Shown: positions 1 to 14,287, numbered from the stretch's first letter. The stretch: DNA of 64,000 nt from Collybiopsis luxurians FD-317 M1 (GCA_000827265.1 KN834749.1:3314818-3378817), one strand, 5' to 3'. Made by a program: numbers and translations. Notes: generated by a model from the letters alone, not told the origin.

Positions 1-765
1 AAATGTAGGGTCGTGGTACGGAGCTACATATTCGTGTGCGAGAGATTTCGTAGCGTCTATTCGTCTGCGTATTTTTTTTTCGAGGAGGTCGAGGGCTGGC
101 CGCTGGACTGGTATTGGGATGGGAAATGAGTCCTGTCAACAGCGAGAAGAAAGCGCCTTACCATCAACATCAGTGGTCCTCACTGGTTTCTGACTGAACA
201 AAACACGTTCACGTTTAGGTAGGCTTTGAACAAATCGAAGAGTCTTTGACAAAGAAGATGACATGATACATGCGAGAGCTCGACTGAACGTTGAAGCAAA
301 ACGTACTTACGTAGGAAGAATGCCTATTGCCGCTGAGCCAATGCAGCTGTTACTATATTTTAAAGTTGCTTTCTGTACATATATGAGTATGTACTTGTCA
401 GGACTGTCAATTAAGGCCAGCTTTTTGAGTCGAATTTTGGCCGCGCAGATTTAGACTGCATCCTCTACGAGTGAGAGAAGTGGAGGCCAGATGTTGGCCA
501 AAGAGCTATTCCATGCGTTGTTTGACCGTGAAAGCTCTCAAAACTTGAGGAGACTCAGCGTCACGTTCGATATCTGGAACATAGGCTGCATCATCGGGAA
601 GGAAAACCCCTGTTCCTTGGCAAAGACCGTATATCGCTGCTCGTTCTCTCTCACCTAAGATTGGTCACCTCCAACCCTTAATCCGTAGACGTGAACCAGC
701 TCTGTACTTGATTACTGCGTACGCCTTTCGACGATGTCATTGACTATCGCGAGTGAAAACGTACG
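1..765. pseudogene. Rearranged relic of the HOG1 MAP kinase gene
   Basis: This is a decayed partial copy of the intact HOG1-type gene at 3660-5505. Bases 1-312 match about 3955-4275 in the same (minus-coding) orientation: the end of the kinase C-lobe, an intron and the preceding short exon. Bases about 555-765 match the adjoining part (about 4265-4470: the exon with the DIW and KPLFPGKD motifs and the next exon) but are flipped, reading in the plus direction. The coding frame is broken throughout and no catalytic loop remains. The window starts inside the copy, so it may extend to the left. It is non-functional; the parent is identified from long shared stretches, including shared intron sequence. 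Confidence 0.8.
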
Positions 766-884
766 CGTAAGTATACTCTCTACACGTCTTTTACACCAAA
801 ACAAAATAAAATAAAAACCAAGCTAGCATACGGTTTGAAAGTTTACTGTCCTATATATACCAGACGCGATGCGTTTCTATTCCA

Positions 885-2522
885 TCACCTCCGTCCCAAA
901 ACCTCCATCCCTCCCCACTCCAACACTTTAAATATCTGTTCATCCTTCAACCTACTGACCGTTTCCTCACCAGCACCGGCATCTGTACCGAGGACGATAT
1001 CCTCCCATTTCCAAGTCTCATTCTCAGTCTGTGCAGCCCCAAGATCAACATCACGGGCGCGCTGAGTACCAGCATAGGCACGATGAATCGCATTCGGCCA
1101 TGCACCCAATTCCGAGTCCGGGACGCCTTTAAACAGCATAAATACACTTATGACGAGGTCCGGCGGGGGAACGATGTTGAGAGGGGCGGCGCGTTCGTAG
1201 GCCTTTTGGGAGGCGAATCGGAGAGCGATGTGCGTATGTTTATTGAATGAGGGAAGCCAGTATCTGGACACGGATGGGTGTATAAATTAGATTAGATTAT
1301 AATGATGTTTACGGCATACTGGCAAGAAATACGCACGTAATAAACGAAGTTCGCGCCTCAGTATGGAGTCCAAGATCTTTGAGTGTCTCGTCGAGATATG
1401 AGGTGAGCTCTGCGAGAGGCAGGAGAATCGAGACTCCATCGTTATCCGTAATGTCGCAGGTGAGAGGATCAAAGTACTCCGAACGGGACGCAGAGGGAGA
1501 TCCAGGCGGAGAAGGCAGGATTCCTTCGGTACTGTGAAAGTGGTTTGTCAACCGACAGGTCGAGAAATGAAAATAGGAAATATGAGGTGCTTACATGGCT
1601 TCCCAGTACAAATATGTCACATTTAGTCCAGTCGATTTCTCGGTCATCGTCCCATCGTCGTGAGTGCGAACGTCCCAGGTGACGGTTTCTCCAATCCCGG
1701 GCTCAACTTTGGATTTCACGACAGGGTAAATCGCCGAGAACTTCCACTGCGGAACCAGGGAGAGCTTGACGGTGACGTCCAAATCAGGACTCGCTCGGGG
1801 AGGCCAGAGATAGATTACAGGTTTTCCCCCTAGTTGCATCTGGAATATATCAAGTTCAGCCCCCGATTTTATACCAAGATCTCTGGGAGTTTTAGATTGA
1901 TCGAGACGGAGGCCATCCCAGGTGATAATCCATTCAGTGGGGTCAAAGACGCCACTCGAAGGTTTCATTTCTGGCATTGTGCTAAAAGCTTTCATGCAGG
2001 ACTCATACAGACTCTGGTCCCAAGGAACGATGATTTCTTTCTCAAACCAGCCTGTAGATGCACGACAACAAATCCCTATAGTTCCACTCTCGGAATCTTC
2101 TGTCGTGCGAGGTGTAGTAGTAGTTTGGGAACAGGGATCCAGAGAGGGAGATCTACAATATCGTGTCTTGCCACTGGAAACTACCTTGATTCGACTGAGA
2201 AATGGGATAACGTGCTTCCAGGTTACGTCGGGAATCTCAACAACTTCGTTCAAGTTGCCTGTAAGTTCGGAAGTGTGGAGAACGACTTCCTTGGTATATT
2301 GAGGAATAGAAAACGCCTTCTGAATCAAAAGAACAGCTTCCTAAGAGTGACGAGATTAGCAGTTGACCTACATGCAACAAATGGACGCGGTACTTGGTAG
2401 GATCTTTCCTTCAATAACGACCTAGGCAGTGCCAGGTGGCGACTTTGGTAGTCCAGTATAACAAAGTCGTCTCGGTTAAGGCTTTTACTTTCTTTTTCAG
2501 ACTGCTTCGTGACTTTGGGCAT
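885..2522 (-). CDS. Uncharacterised agaricomycete protein with a ubiquitin/SUMO-like segment
   Basis: Four exons splice to a protein of about 480 aa. I infer introns at about 2340-2398 (phase 0), 1535-1594 and 1263-1335. The first ~100 residues contain a region around IPDVTWKHVIPF that recurs in both relics of this family in the window. A middle segment (around WIITWDGLRLDQ to ELDIFQMQLGG) has the strand pattern and closing GG of Rad60/SUMO-like beta-grasp folds. It is followed by GKPVIYLWPP, a motif I associate with lineage-expanded hypothetical proteins of mushroom fungi. No catalytic motif, signal peptide or membrane segment is visible. The start ATG (MPKVTKQSEK) is supported by the relic at 35255, which also begins MPK and keeps the first intron position. 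Function is unknown; the ubiquitin-like call is inference from pattern only. Confidence 0.75.
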
Positions 2523-3659
2523 GCTTGTAAAAGTTTAAAGCAGGCTGGGGAAGATCAGTGGCGACCTGAGCACACGTGATTTGCTTGCGTCGCGTCGCGT
2601 CTGGCTTTTTCAAACAGAGAACTAGTTGGAAACTGAAATGCATTCAGAGACTTACAGAAAAGCCGAAACGAAACGCAAAAGCAGAGCAAAAAAAAAGAGT
2701 CCGTGTATGTCTTTCTTATTCGTTCATGACAATAAATAACAGTACCAGTACAAGTGCCGCAGACTGACTTTGTAGTTAGTAAAAAGAGTTGGCTGGAATA
2801 GAATGGGATGGGGTGGGATGGAGGTGGGGTGGTTGTGGGGTGGATGTTTGTAGGAGTGTTTTGCATAGTCAATTAAGTAACTTAAGAAACAACGAAAGAA
2901 GAGGGAAACAGAGGAAAGGAAGTGAAGGATGGACAATGAGAATGGAATGGAATGGCGATTGTTGGAGTAGGAAAGAGTGTAGAAGGATGTATGGTAGACG
3001 GACACGTCGGATAGAGAATGAAGGTATATGGCATAGAGAGAAAGTGAGAGAGCGAGAGCGAGGGACAGAGGATAGAAATAGAAATTAGAGGGGATCGAAA
3101 GGAACGAACGAAAGGAAGGATAGGAAAGGAAAGGAAAGGAAAGAAGAAAAATATGATAATCATAGCAGGGAACCATTGTTATACCATAAACACCCCTCGT
3201 AAGCTTATTTACCTAGATTAACGGAAGGACAAACAAACAAAGGAAAGAAAGGAAGCAGAGTCCCGTCTAGTAAAGTCATACTATATAGGCAATCCAACCC
3301 AACCCAACCCCATGACGCCAAAAGGCCCAGCCCTGACGCCCCCCTCACGAATAGTGATCGCTGAATGCTTATACCCCCTTTCCATCTGCAGCGACGACAA
3401 GGCTGAAACCAAGGCGCAAAGGAATGAATAAAAAAAGAAAAGAAAAAGACGTAGGGAATTAAAACACGGAACGTTAAAACAAAACAAAAAAACTCGAGAA
3501 GGCCCTTGGATCATGATTTCGATTCATACATACACGACACGCACGCGCACGCTTGTGCGTAACCCATAAAGACGCACGTTCTACTTCTACAACTTCCCCC
3601 TTGGCCCTCTTATTCGGGACCGACGACCCCACGTCGTACAACCGAACCACCAGGTAGAT
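2523..3659. other. Intergenic, low complexity
   Basis: This is the stretch between the start of the gene above and the 3' end of HOG1. It has purine-rich plus-strand runs (GGAAAGGAAAGG-like, 2880-3160) that create long Ser/Leu/Tyr-rich reading frames on the other strand. I see no gene. It should hold the HOG1 3' UTR and the promoter of the gene to the left. Confidence 0.6.
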
Positions 3660-5505
<1,846 letters not shown>

Positions 5506-5602
5506 GCTGGTTGAAAACAAAGAAGAGATAATCGTTGAATGAAGAGAAATTTACTAGCCATCAATATTTGGGGCCTTGTAATGACGTCACAACCCAGAAA
5601 CA
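5506..5602. promoter_or_regulatory. Divergent HOG1/MCR1 promoter with a CRE palindrome
   Basis: Only 97 bp separate the two start codons. The stretch contains a perfect TGACGTCA at 5582-5589, the palindromic CRE bound by ATF/CREB bZIP factors. In fission yeast the Hog1 orthologue Sty1 acts through the bZIP factor Atf1, which binds ATGACGT-type sites, so feedback control is plausible but unproven. No TATA box is evident. The site lies about 14 bp before the MCR1 ATG, so it may be transcribed in that direction. Confidence 0.55.
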
Positions 5603-7090
5603 ATGGCCGGCCGAGCCAACACGGCTCAAACCCTAACCGCCATGTTCCAGGTCGCGCGTCAAGCCGTACGTTGCTCTTCGCGTTCCCCAGCTAATTTTCA
5701 TTTAATTTCACTCTCCTAGTCACGCACTCAGCTCTTTCGTACAGCTGCTCGTCGTACCTATGCCTCCGAAGCTGCTCCTCCAAAAAAATCCAGTAATTTA
5801 CCCATATATCTAATGGGTGCGGGCGTAGCCGGTTTGGGTGGTTACTATTATCTCAATTCTACCGGAAAATCAGTCACTACACAACAAAAGTCACCTCTTG
5901 ATCCAGAAAACTTTAAGGACTTCAAACTCAAGAAGATAATCCCATACAACCACAACACGTCCAAGTAGGTTCATCCTGTACTTTTGTATTCGTATAGAAT
6001 TTCACTTTACGTAGGTTCATCTTTGAGCTACCCAATAATGAAGCTTCGCTCCTTCCAGTTGCTTCGTGTCTCATCGTCAAGTCTTCCGACCCAGAAGCTC
6101 TCAAAGATGCGAAAGGAAAACCCATTATTCGTCCTTACACCCCCATATCCCCTCCAGACCAGCCCGGTGAACTCACGCTCTTAGTCAAAAAGTACGACAG
6201 CGGCAACGCATCCAAACATATCCACGGTCTCAAGGTTTGTAAGCTCATCTCTTCCTCTCGACTTGGGGTTCACACGCTAGTTCTGTACATAGGAAGGTGA
6301 CACACTCGCTATTAAAGGACCCATTCCAAAATTCCCTTACAAAGGTACGTTTACTACGACTTGCTGAGTAAACCGAATCCTGACGGATGACCTTTTTTTC
6401 CGCTTAGCTAACGAATTCGACGAGGTTGCTCTCATCGGCGGCGGAAGTGGAATGTAAGCCCAACCTCCCATCCGTTATCCTTCTTACCGATTGACACCTT
6501 TCCGTAACTCCCCAGCACCCCGCTCTACCAAGTCGTCACCCACGCCCTCTCCGATCCGTCCAACCGAACCAAATTCACCCTCATCTTCTCCAACATAACC
6601 GAAGCCGACATCCTCCTCCGATCCGAATTCACCCAACTGAAAGAAAAATACCCGGCCAAATTCGACGTCGTCTACGCTCTTGACAAGCCTCCCAAAGGGT
6701 GGACCGGGCCTACGGGGTATCTTACGAAAGAGGTGGTGGAAAAGAACGTGGCGCCGGCGAGTTTGGGGGAGAAGGTTAAGGTTTTCGTTTGTGGTAAGTC
6801 AACTGCTCCCTTGCAATTGGTCGCGTCACCGCGGTCATACACGGGGTACTTTGGGGATTTTGATTTCTGATTGTGGCGCTCGTTACGACGTGATTGTATA
6901 GGCCCTCCTGGACAGGTTGCGGCTTTGGCGGGGAAGAAGGATGGGATGAAGCAGGGAGAGTTGGGTGGGATTCTTAAGGAGTTGGGGTATACCGAGGATC
7001 AGGTAAGAGTCAAAGATGGTTTTTCTTTTTTTTTTGGCGTCTCTGTTGAACGAACTATGAACACTTTTTCTCTAGGTGTACAAGTTTTAG
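5603..7090 (+). CDS. MCR1: NADH-cytochrome b5 reductase, mitochondrial type
   Basis: About 350 aa in eight exons. The N-terminus is basic and Ser/Thr/Ala-rich (mitochondrial targeting-like), followed by a single membrane segment around LPIYLMGAGVAGLGGYYYL, as in Mcr1 of the outer membrane/intermembrane space. The FAD-binding half contains RPYTPISP (RxYTP, FAD) and KGPIPKFPY. The NADH half has IGGGSGITPLYQV and the CGPPGQ motif near the end. The last exon codes VYKF-stop, the usual C-terminus of the family. It transfers electrons from NADH to cytochrome b5, for example for sterol synthesis and ascorbate radical reduction. The start at 5603 precedes a second in-frame ATG at 5642. Decayed copies of its last exons are scattered through 10200-12400. 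Confidence 0.92.
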
Positions 7091-10000
7091 AAGCGGGGTT
7101 GCATTAATGAAGCTTGTATAATATAAGATAGAAGAAGCTGATAATAGACGTCTTTGCTTGTTTTTCATCTTTTGGTCGTTGTCCCGAGGAGCCATCAGCG
7201 GGTCAATTCGGACACGGTAATTGTCATGCTTTTTGTTGCTTCTTGTCTGTCTGTCCGTGTATTCGTTCATGACATCGATGAATTTGCGGGACGGACTGGA
7301 ATCTATCGTTGAGGGGCAATGGAGCGCGAATACCTGGGAGATACAGGCTTACAGGCCTACAGTGGCGGATTACCACTACCAGTAGGTTGCGTAACCTACT
7401 CGTCTTGGTCCACCCCCAAGTATGAGTTGGTTGGTGGGAGGACAAAGTGATTCAAAGTTTGTTTGGCTTTTCTCGAGTTGGAAGAGATGTTGTTGGAAGA
7501 AGGTATGGTTCAACGCTCTAGGTGGGTAAGCGTTCACGCGGGACTGTACAAGCTGCTACTGATAGACTTGCTTGCCTTGCTCTAGCTCGTAGGCCCCTCG
7601 CAGAAGCGGAGGGGAGAGAGAAAGAGAGAAAGAGAGGAGCGTCCACTTTGACTACGAGTTGAAGGACATAGCGAGGCTGTTAGGGGGCGGGCCTTCCTTG
7701 CACGCTTTTCGTCGTGCTTTCTGCGACGTCTCGTCTGCGCTTGCGTCCGTTCATTTCATTAATATTCATGACATAGGCGAATTTGCGACATGGACTGGGA
7801 TATATAACATTGAAGAAGACAGCAATGGTGCGCGCGCATACCTGGGACTTGTAGGCATACAGTGACAAGGTATACCCATGTAACTAACTAGTGCTAGTAG
7901 GTTGAGTAACCGCTACTCGACGCGGTCCACCGGTTCATCCTCAAGTACGTGCTGGTTGGAGGACGAAGTGAGAGGGTTGGAGGACGCGGTGAGTTGGCTG
8001 GAGGGCGCAGTGAGTTTGTCGGGGTCTCCCGAGTTGGAAGGTTGGAACAAGGTACGGTTCGATGCACTAGGTGACTAACCAAGTACGAACGTTCATGCCG
8101 GACGATGTAGGCTGCAGTGATAGACTGCCTTACTTTGCTCTAGGTCGTAGCCCCGCGGGAAGGGAGGGGAGCGTCCACCTTGACTGCGAGTTGGAGGACA
8201 TAGGGAGTCCGTTAAGAGCTTCTCGAGTCGGAAAGAAGCTGTGGGCTTGTAGTTTGGGTCGTTCCCGGCTAATTAATTGTTATGTGCCCAGGGAGTGACG
8301 AGCGCAGTCAGAACGAGGTCTTGACTGCTGCCTACAAGGAAGTAGCGAGTCTGTTGGGGAGGTAGGGAAGGGGGGAAGGCCTCTGACTCTGAGAGAAACC
8401 ATGGGGTTGGTGGGTATTGGATTGCATAAAGATGATTATCGATCGGCCTCCGCCAATTTCCACTTTGTACGGGTTTGACAACAAGTACGGACAAGTACGG
8501 AGAAGATAGGATAGATATGAAACTATACCGGGGAGATCCACCGGGAAGATCCAGTTCCTGAATGACGAATACTACCATTGTACAATGGACAGCTATCGAA
8601 TACACTCCTACTACAAGGGGAGGGAGGCGATAAAGAGTGTGTTGGAGATTTCTTGAACCAGTCTACATGCGAACTTGATGGTTGTCAGTCGCCGGCGTTA
8701 GGCTTGACGGAGTAACGAGGCAATGCATATATAATCATAAGGTTTTCATTTTTCTGCTACAGTACAAAGTTCTGTTCCCTTGCGTCTGCCGTGCCCTGAG
8801 ACCATTCTTCGGATATCAATCATTTACATACCTGATAATCAGCTCGGCTACCTACTCTATGTCACTAACTCACTGTGAACTTGTCTCGAATCCCGGTGTA
8901 AACGATCTCAAACGCGACTCACTTGCGCGAGGCCGTTTATTGTTTGTATAAGATAACTACTTAGCAGACGTAGGTACGAGTGCTGATTGCCTCTGTCAAA
9001 ACCAAAGTTGCCAGCTCCACTGATCTTTTATTTTGGTCTTTTATTAGAACGGTTCTCTCACCGAGGCGCTTGCAAATACGTGTTATTCAGATGTCGCGCT
9101 CCCCTAACCATATATAGTAGGTAGTAGGAAGTGAGTACAGTATATAGTGGTACAAATCGTGTAATTCACTGGATAATAGATATTGCCCGCGTTCAGGCCG
9201 CTGGTACAAGATACGCGCAGGTAAGTACGTGGGTGCTGGTTGCCCATGTCAATGCCAAAACTCTACTGGTTCTGCGGTGGTTCTTTTACCGAGAGAGATT
9301 CGAATCACTTGTGCGAGCTGTTCAGATGTCTATATGCTCTCCCAGACACATATAGAGTAGTGGCTAGTGGATATTGACCCCATTCCTGCCGGTGTCTTTC
9401 TTGCCGCTCAAAGATAACGAAGATTGCCGCTCCCCCTCAGAGAGCCGTCGTTTCTTTGAAAGTCTAGACACAAGACTATATCCTGAAGGAGACGAACGAA
9501 CCCCTCCTGCTGCAAGCCGTTTGGCGTTTACGTGCGCGATCAAAGGCTGTCCAACGGGATGTTCTGCAACTGGAAGCTCAATAGAAGTTCGCTCCGTCGT
9601 GAGTAGCGCTTACATTCTGAATTCAAGCATCTTCTGGAACGATTTCCGCCGTCATACAGTATTAAGAAAAGGCGTTTGTTTTTTTTTTTAGCAATGCGTT
9701 TACCTGGAGGGTCAAGAGCCGTACTTATTCAACTAACTATTCATACGAGGGGCGTTTCAAATTTCAATTCCTTGAATACAAAATGTCGAGCGTCGCTAAA
9801 AAGTCGAAAGTATGTACTTGACGTCTTTCAATACTTGCTTTGGAACACGGGTATTGTGTTCATTTGTGTTCATTTGCGTTCATTTGCGCGAGCTCTACGG
9901 TCATCTATGCCCATTGAACTTTGAAGTCCTGGAGTTTGGATTCCATTTGCCACGACAAGTCAGTGAATTTGTTTCATACTCTGCTCTCAATCGATGCGGA

Positions 10001-10150
10001 TATACGGAACGGTCTTTACATCTACATTGAGATCACTAGTGGACAAATATGTATTAATCTTCATAAATGAGAGATGCATTCACTAACGGGAGTCTTGAAC
10101 AGCTATGGCGTATTTTTCCATGACAGCTATCGGTATCTGGGTCATCGTGT
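7091..10150. repeat. Decayed direct repeat, unit 1 (no intact gene)
   Basis: This begins with the MCR1 3' flank. It contains two imperfect copies of a block rich in the words CATGACAT...GAATTTGCG and AACAGCAATG (about 7260-7460 and 7740-7960) and a pair of similar blocks at 8960-9110 and 9220-9365 (TGCTGGTTGCC...CCGAGAGA). From 9480 to 10140 it matches 13720-14230 and 16560-17010, including GAAGTTCGCTCCGTCG and a GATTTCCGCCGT-type core. I see no conserved reading frame. The homology stops at about 10130-10150, just before the position where units 2 and 3 carry a Kre9-like gene. Confidence 0.6.
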
Positions 10151-10194
10151 TTCCTGAGAATTATCTCCAATTAGCGAGAGTATTGCGGATAGGT

Positions 10195-10330
10195 TATATC
10201 TACAACTGGAAGAGCCTGGGCATACCGGAGATCAGGTAAGATCGTTCTTGACCTTTCTGTTGAATGATCCACTGAAACTTTTTTTTGTAGGTGTACAAGC
10301 TTTAGAAGCGAGGTTTCAAGAACGAAACTT
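10195..10330 (+). pseudogene. Relic of the MCR1 3' end (copy 1)
   Basis: This fragment retains the last two exons of MCR1 with the intron between them. It has CCGGAGATCAG followed by a GTAAGA donor, a T-rich intron and a TAG|GTGTACAAGCTTTAG terminal exon, compared with GTGTACAAGTTTTAG in the parent. No upstream coding sequence survives. It marks the left edge of duplication unit 2. Confidence 0.75.
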
Positions 10331-10893
10331 GTACCATATAAGAAACTGCTCATAGACATCCTTGCTTGCTTCACTGTTTCGGTCCTTGCTCTGAGGCCCT
10401 CAGCTAGAGAAGAGAGAGGGAGGATGGTTCGGTCCTCCTCCTCCTCCACTTGGACTCACTGTTGTTGTCCTTCTGTTAGTTTGTGGGACGATTTCATGGA
10501 ATGAGAGTATCGAACAGAACAGCCATGAAGTGTGTCGGACGCCTGGTACTACAGTGGTGAATTACTGCTATTAGCTCACTAGGTGACCCACTAACTACGA
10601 GCTGGAGGACACTGAAAGTTCCTGGGGAGGGGGTTAAGTCAGACGCTATGGGCTTGTGGATTGGATTAGAATTTATCAAACGTTCCACCCCCAACGAAAA
10701 CGCCAGTCGGGTAATTCAACGATGATAGTTTCCCAGAATTCTCGAAAGCGACGAGCGTTCCGTGGAGACCCTGACTGCGAGAAGAAGAAATTAGATGTTG
10801 GCGAAAGAGTCGTTACATACGTCACGCTGTTGATCCTCTAACTCTTGGAATTTCGAGTTTAATATGATAAACAAGGGGAGTACGAGAGTTCCT

Positions 10894-11594
10894 TTACTGC
10901 GAGACCCATTGCCATTGTACATCGATAGCGCCCAGTGATATATCAGCAAAGAACTCGAAGAGAGCCGGGGTTAAATCAAGATCGGCGAAGGCGCAAGCAG
11001 AGCATCTGTCTACCGCTGTAGCAGTTGTAGATTTACCTTGGACTGTATGAGACGAGATCATTGAATGGACATACTCTAGACCACCCGTTAGCCTACAAGT
11101 ACTCACAAGTGATGGTCATTTCCTGGCCACAAGATGGATTTAAGGTCGGGTCCGTTCCGTTGTAGCCACTAAAAGGCGATAAGATAAGGGACATCAACTT
11201 CGGTAGGTTGTAGCGATTACTTACGGGTAATTGTCAAAGATGAGCGCTGAGATTGCCACAACAAAGTCCGCGTCTGTATTTGTGAATCCACAAGCCCCAA
11301 CACCGGCTTGAATTAGATCAGCACCTGCATGCTGGGAGGGTACGAAAGCTTGTTCAACTTACGGGCATAGGGGCGAGCTGTACTGCAATGTAAACGAGGA
11401 GCTAGAACGTGGTCACAAGAAAGACACTCACCTACACCGCTCAAAGTCCCAACCGGGAAGGGAACAAAGGTATCGGATGTGGGGAGATGGGCATCGAGCT
11501 TAATACCCCCGCCATTAGTAGCCAGGGGAGCAGCTGCAACTAGAACTGCTGAGGACAGGGACGAGAAGGTAGCGTATGCAAAGGTAAGAAGCAT
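10894..11594 (-). CDS. Secreted DPBB protein, loosenin/expansin-like
   Basis: Spliced from five exons into about 165 aa. MLLTFAYATFSSLSSAVLVAA is a signal peptide. The mature protein has GVGACGFTNTDADFVVAIS, then YNGTDPTLNPSCGQEMTIT, VDRCSACAFADLDLTPALF and a C-terminal DVQWQWV. This is the order of the single double-psi beta-barrel (RlpA-like/barwin-like) proteins of basidiomycetes, related to expansins and loosenins that loosen plant or fungal cell walls without hydrolysis. The Asp in VDRC and the paired cysteines are kept. There is no carbohydrate-binding module, as expected for loosenins. It lies inside the decayed duplication but itself looks intact, with canonical splice sites. Confidence 0.85.
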
Positions 11595-12179
11595 GGTGTA
11601 ATGTCCGCGAAGCAGGAATCCGGGCCATCTTTTGTAGTAAGAATAGACTATTCTTAGTTCTTCTAGAATCCTTCCAATGACCATATAAAAACTAACAATC
11701 GCGTGAGGAACCTCCCTAAAGCTTTATCGTAAGATGGTGCCTCTCGCCGGCAGATAAAAGTCAATGGTCGGTCCGATATGATCTGGAGCACAAATATGCT
11801 CAATACTAGTAGTCTAGGACTTGAGGAGGGAATAAAGACCTATTTTCGTAGACGCACGGCGCGGCATGATGTTTGACATGAATTTCCTTCCGCACTCTAT
11901 AACATACCAGGATAGTAACTCGGGCTGATGGTGGCTATTCACATATGCACTCCAATGGTTATCAGAGGTCACTATACCCTAAATAAAATAAAAAATCCTC
12001 CCCAGGGGTCCCTCCGAGTTCCTGGCGATCGGAGCTCAGTCCGGGGTAAACTTCGGCAAGGTGTGGCTCAGGCTCGGCTCTGTGGCCCGCCGGTGTGGCT
12101 GGCCACTCGGAATCCGGACACCACATCATGCCGAAGAGCATTTTTGAAGATGTTGTGATGCCAAATAAATGGGATCTTT
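11595..12179. other. Intergenic, promoter side of the loosenin-like gene
   Basis: Nothing recognisable is present. It should contain the promoter of the minus-strand DPBB gene. The GC-richer part at 11995-12130 differs in composition from its surroundings and ends where the second MCR1 relic begins. Confidence 0.4.
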
Positions 12180-12400
12180 GTAAAAGTAACATATCTTACG
12201 AAAGAGGTGGAGGAGTGGCGCCCGCGAGTGAGAGAAGATCAACTTGGTTTTCGTTTGTGCAAAGTAACTACTTGGTTGCCGGCGGTGATACCTTTGGGAT
12301 TCTGATTGTGGCGTTCATTACGACAAATCGCTCTTTTAGCGGGAAGGAGAGGTGGCTGGGATTATCAAGGAGCTTGCATATATTGAAGATCAGGTAAGAG
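12180..12400 (+). pseudogene. Relic of MCR1 exons (copy 2)
   Basis: This aligns with about 6720-7000 of MCR1. It keeps TTACGAAAGAGGTGG (LTKEV), GCGCCCGCGAGTG, GTTTTCGTTTGTG (VFVC), the following intron and a decayed last long exon ending GAAGATCAG|GTAAGAG. Several frameshifts and a deletion of the CGPPG region make it non-coding. It gives independent evidence that the array grew from the MCR1 3' end. Confidence 0.7.
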
Positions 12401-14287
12401 TCTCTAAACTTCCCTTGGCCCCTCTGACTTTTCGGGTTGATGGAGATGGGTTTGTGACCAGTCTCCCCTTATGAGGTGCTAGATGAGTAACTACGAACGT
12501 TCAAGTCAAACAGCACAAGTTGCTAATAGCCATCTTTGCTTGCTTTGCTCTTTTGGTTGTAGCGGAGGGGGAGGGGAGGGAGGGGGGTGTGGTTCAATCC
12601 TCCCCCGTTCTGGGCACACTCGTGTTGTGCTTTCTGTCGCGTTGGGTTTGCCCGTATGGAACAGCCATGAATGGCAACTGCCTGAGACTGTGGCAGTGAA
12701 TTCCTGGCAAGTTAAGATAATTCTCCAAGTCCACTCCGCTCTGACTGCGAGCTGGAGGACATAAGGACTCTGTTGGGGCATCCTCGAGCTAGAGAGAAGC
12801 TAGGGGCATAAGGATTGAGTTCCGCCAGTGATTATCGATCACCAATGAGATGTTAGTCGACTACAGATGTTCAATGATGTCAGCTTGTATTTTTTGTCCA
12901 GAGTTTTGAGAGGTACAACCGCTGGAGAAAACAGTAAGTGTGAAGGAGGCCTTCTCGATTTAAAAGAAACCATGGGGTTAAGGGATTGGACTAAGATGAT
13001 CAATCGTTGTCCGCCAAAGAAAAAGCCAGGCTATACACATCGAATACGGGTTTGACATCTAATACGTTGAAGAATTCATTGACTTGTCTGGCTTCTTTAT
13101 GATCGTCAAATGGGTCTCTGGTATCAGGCGAGACAAATTAGTGAGACAAAACTCGTAAGGCCCTGATTCTCCAAGTTCGCCTGTGTCTGTCGCGTCGCAT
13201 CCGGCGACGAATCTTGGGATAACAATGCTTCTGATCTATTGACTCTTGACGCAGCTACATACGTATACTCGTCTCAGCAGTTTCGGTGCCGAGTATGATA
13301 TTCATCTACCTCCTTACGGAATCGGTTCTGTGCCAGATCTAAGTTGAGGTTTTATACAGGCCTGACTGCCTATGTCAAGGTCAAATTGCCAGCACTTCTA
13401 GTTTCTTTCTAGAGTGGCTCTTTCACCGAGAAACATTCATATTCGTGAGTAGATCGAATTGTAGTTGGTGTCCAGGCGTCGACGTGGTTTCCAATTTGAG
13501 TAAAACCTCTCACGATAAGAACTTTCGATCCATAGTACTCGTACATTCAAGTTTACCCTTAATCCTTGTTCTAATTCAATCGAGATTATCGTGCCATCAG
13601 CGAGACTTTGAAACCAAATCGTCGCTCCAGTTCTTCGACATACAATATGAAACTGCAGAAGGAACGAACCACCTCTGTTGTATACCCTTTGGCGCATATA
13701 ATCGCAGGGTTTTCGTTCTTTGAAGATGCTCACTTATCAAAGTGAAAACCATTCAGGATATTCCGCAATTGGAAGTTCGCTCCGTCGGAGCTACTTACAT
13801 GCTGCATTCTGTCATCTGAGCGAAACAATTTCCGCCGTAATAGAAGGCGCTTTTTCTACGGTGCGTTTATATGGGGACTCGAACTCCATATTGACTCAAG
13901 CGGCGTTCGAATCCTCTGATATTAGGGTGTAAAGCATGGCTGGAATTCGAAAGTATGTAATATCTTCCAGCACTCGCTATAAAGGGCCAGGTCTCGTGTT
14001 CAGCCGTGTGGGTTTCACGGTGATCTATTTTCATCGAAGCGCATCGAAGTCACCACTTTGGATTCATTTTCTACGGAAAGCCGTTGAACTTGCATCATCC
14101 CAGTTAATAGAACAGAAACGGATACGCGGACGGCTTTTATATGTCTCTGAGAACTCGCTGAGAACCCAACAGACGAGAGATGGTTAACATTAACGGCATT
14201 CTTCAAAAGCTGTAGCATTGTTTTCTTGTCATTCATCGATATCCGAATCCTCGTGTCTTGTGAGCTTTTAAATAAGCCAAGGTAGTG

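Noticed and set aside
2724..3176. Long Ser/Leu/Tyr-rich minus-strand reading frames
   Set aside because: They are the antisense of simple purine repeats, with no start context, domains or splicing pattern of a gene.
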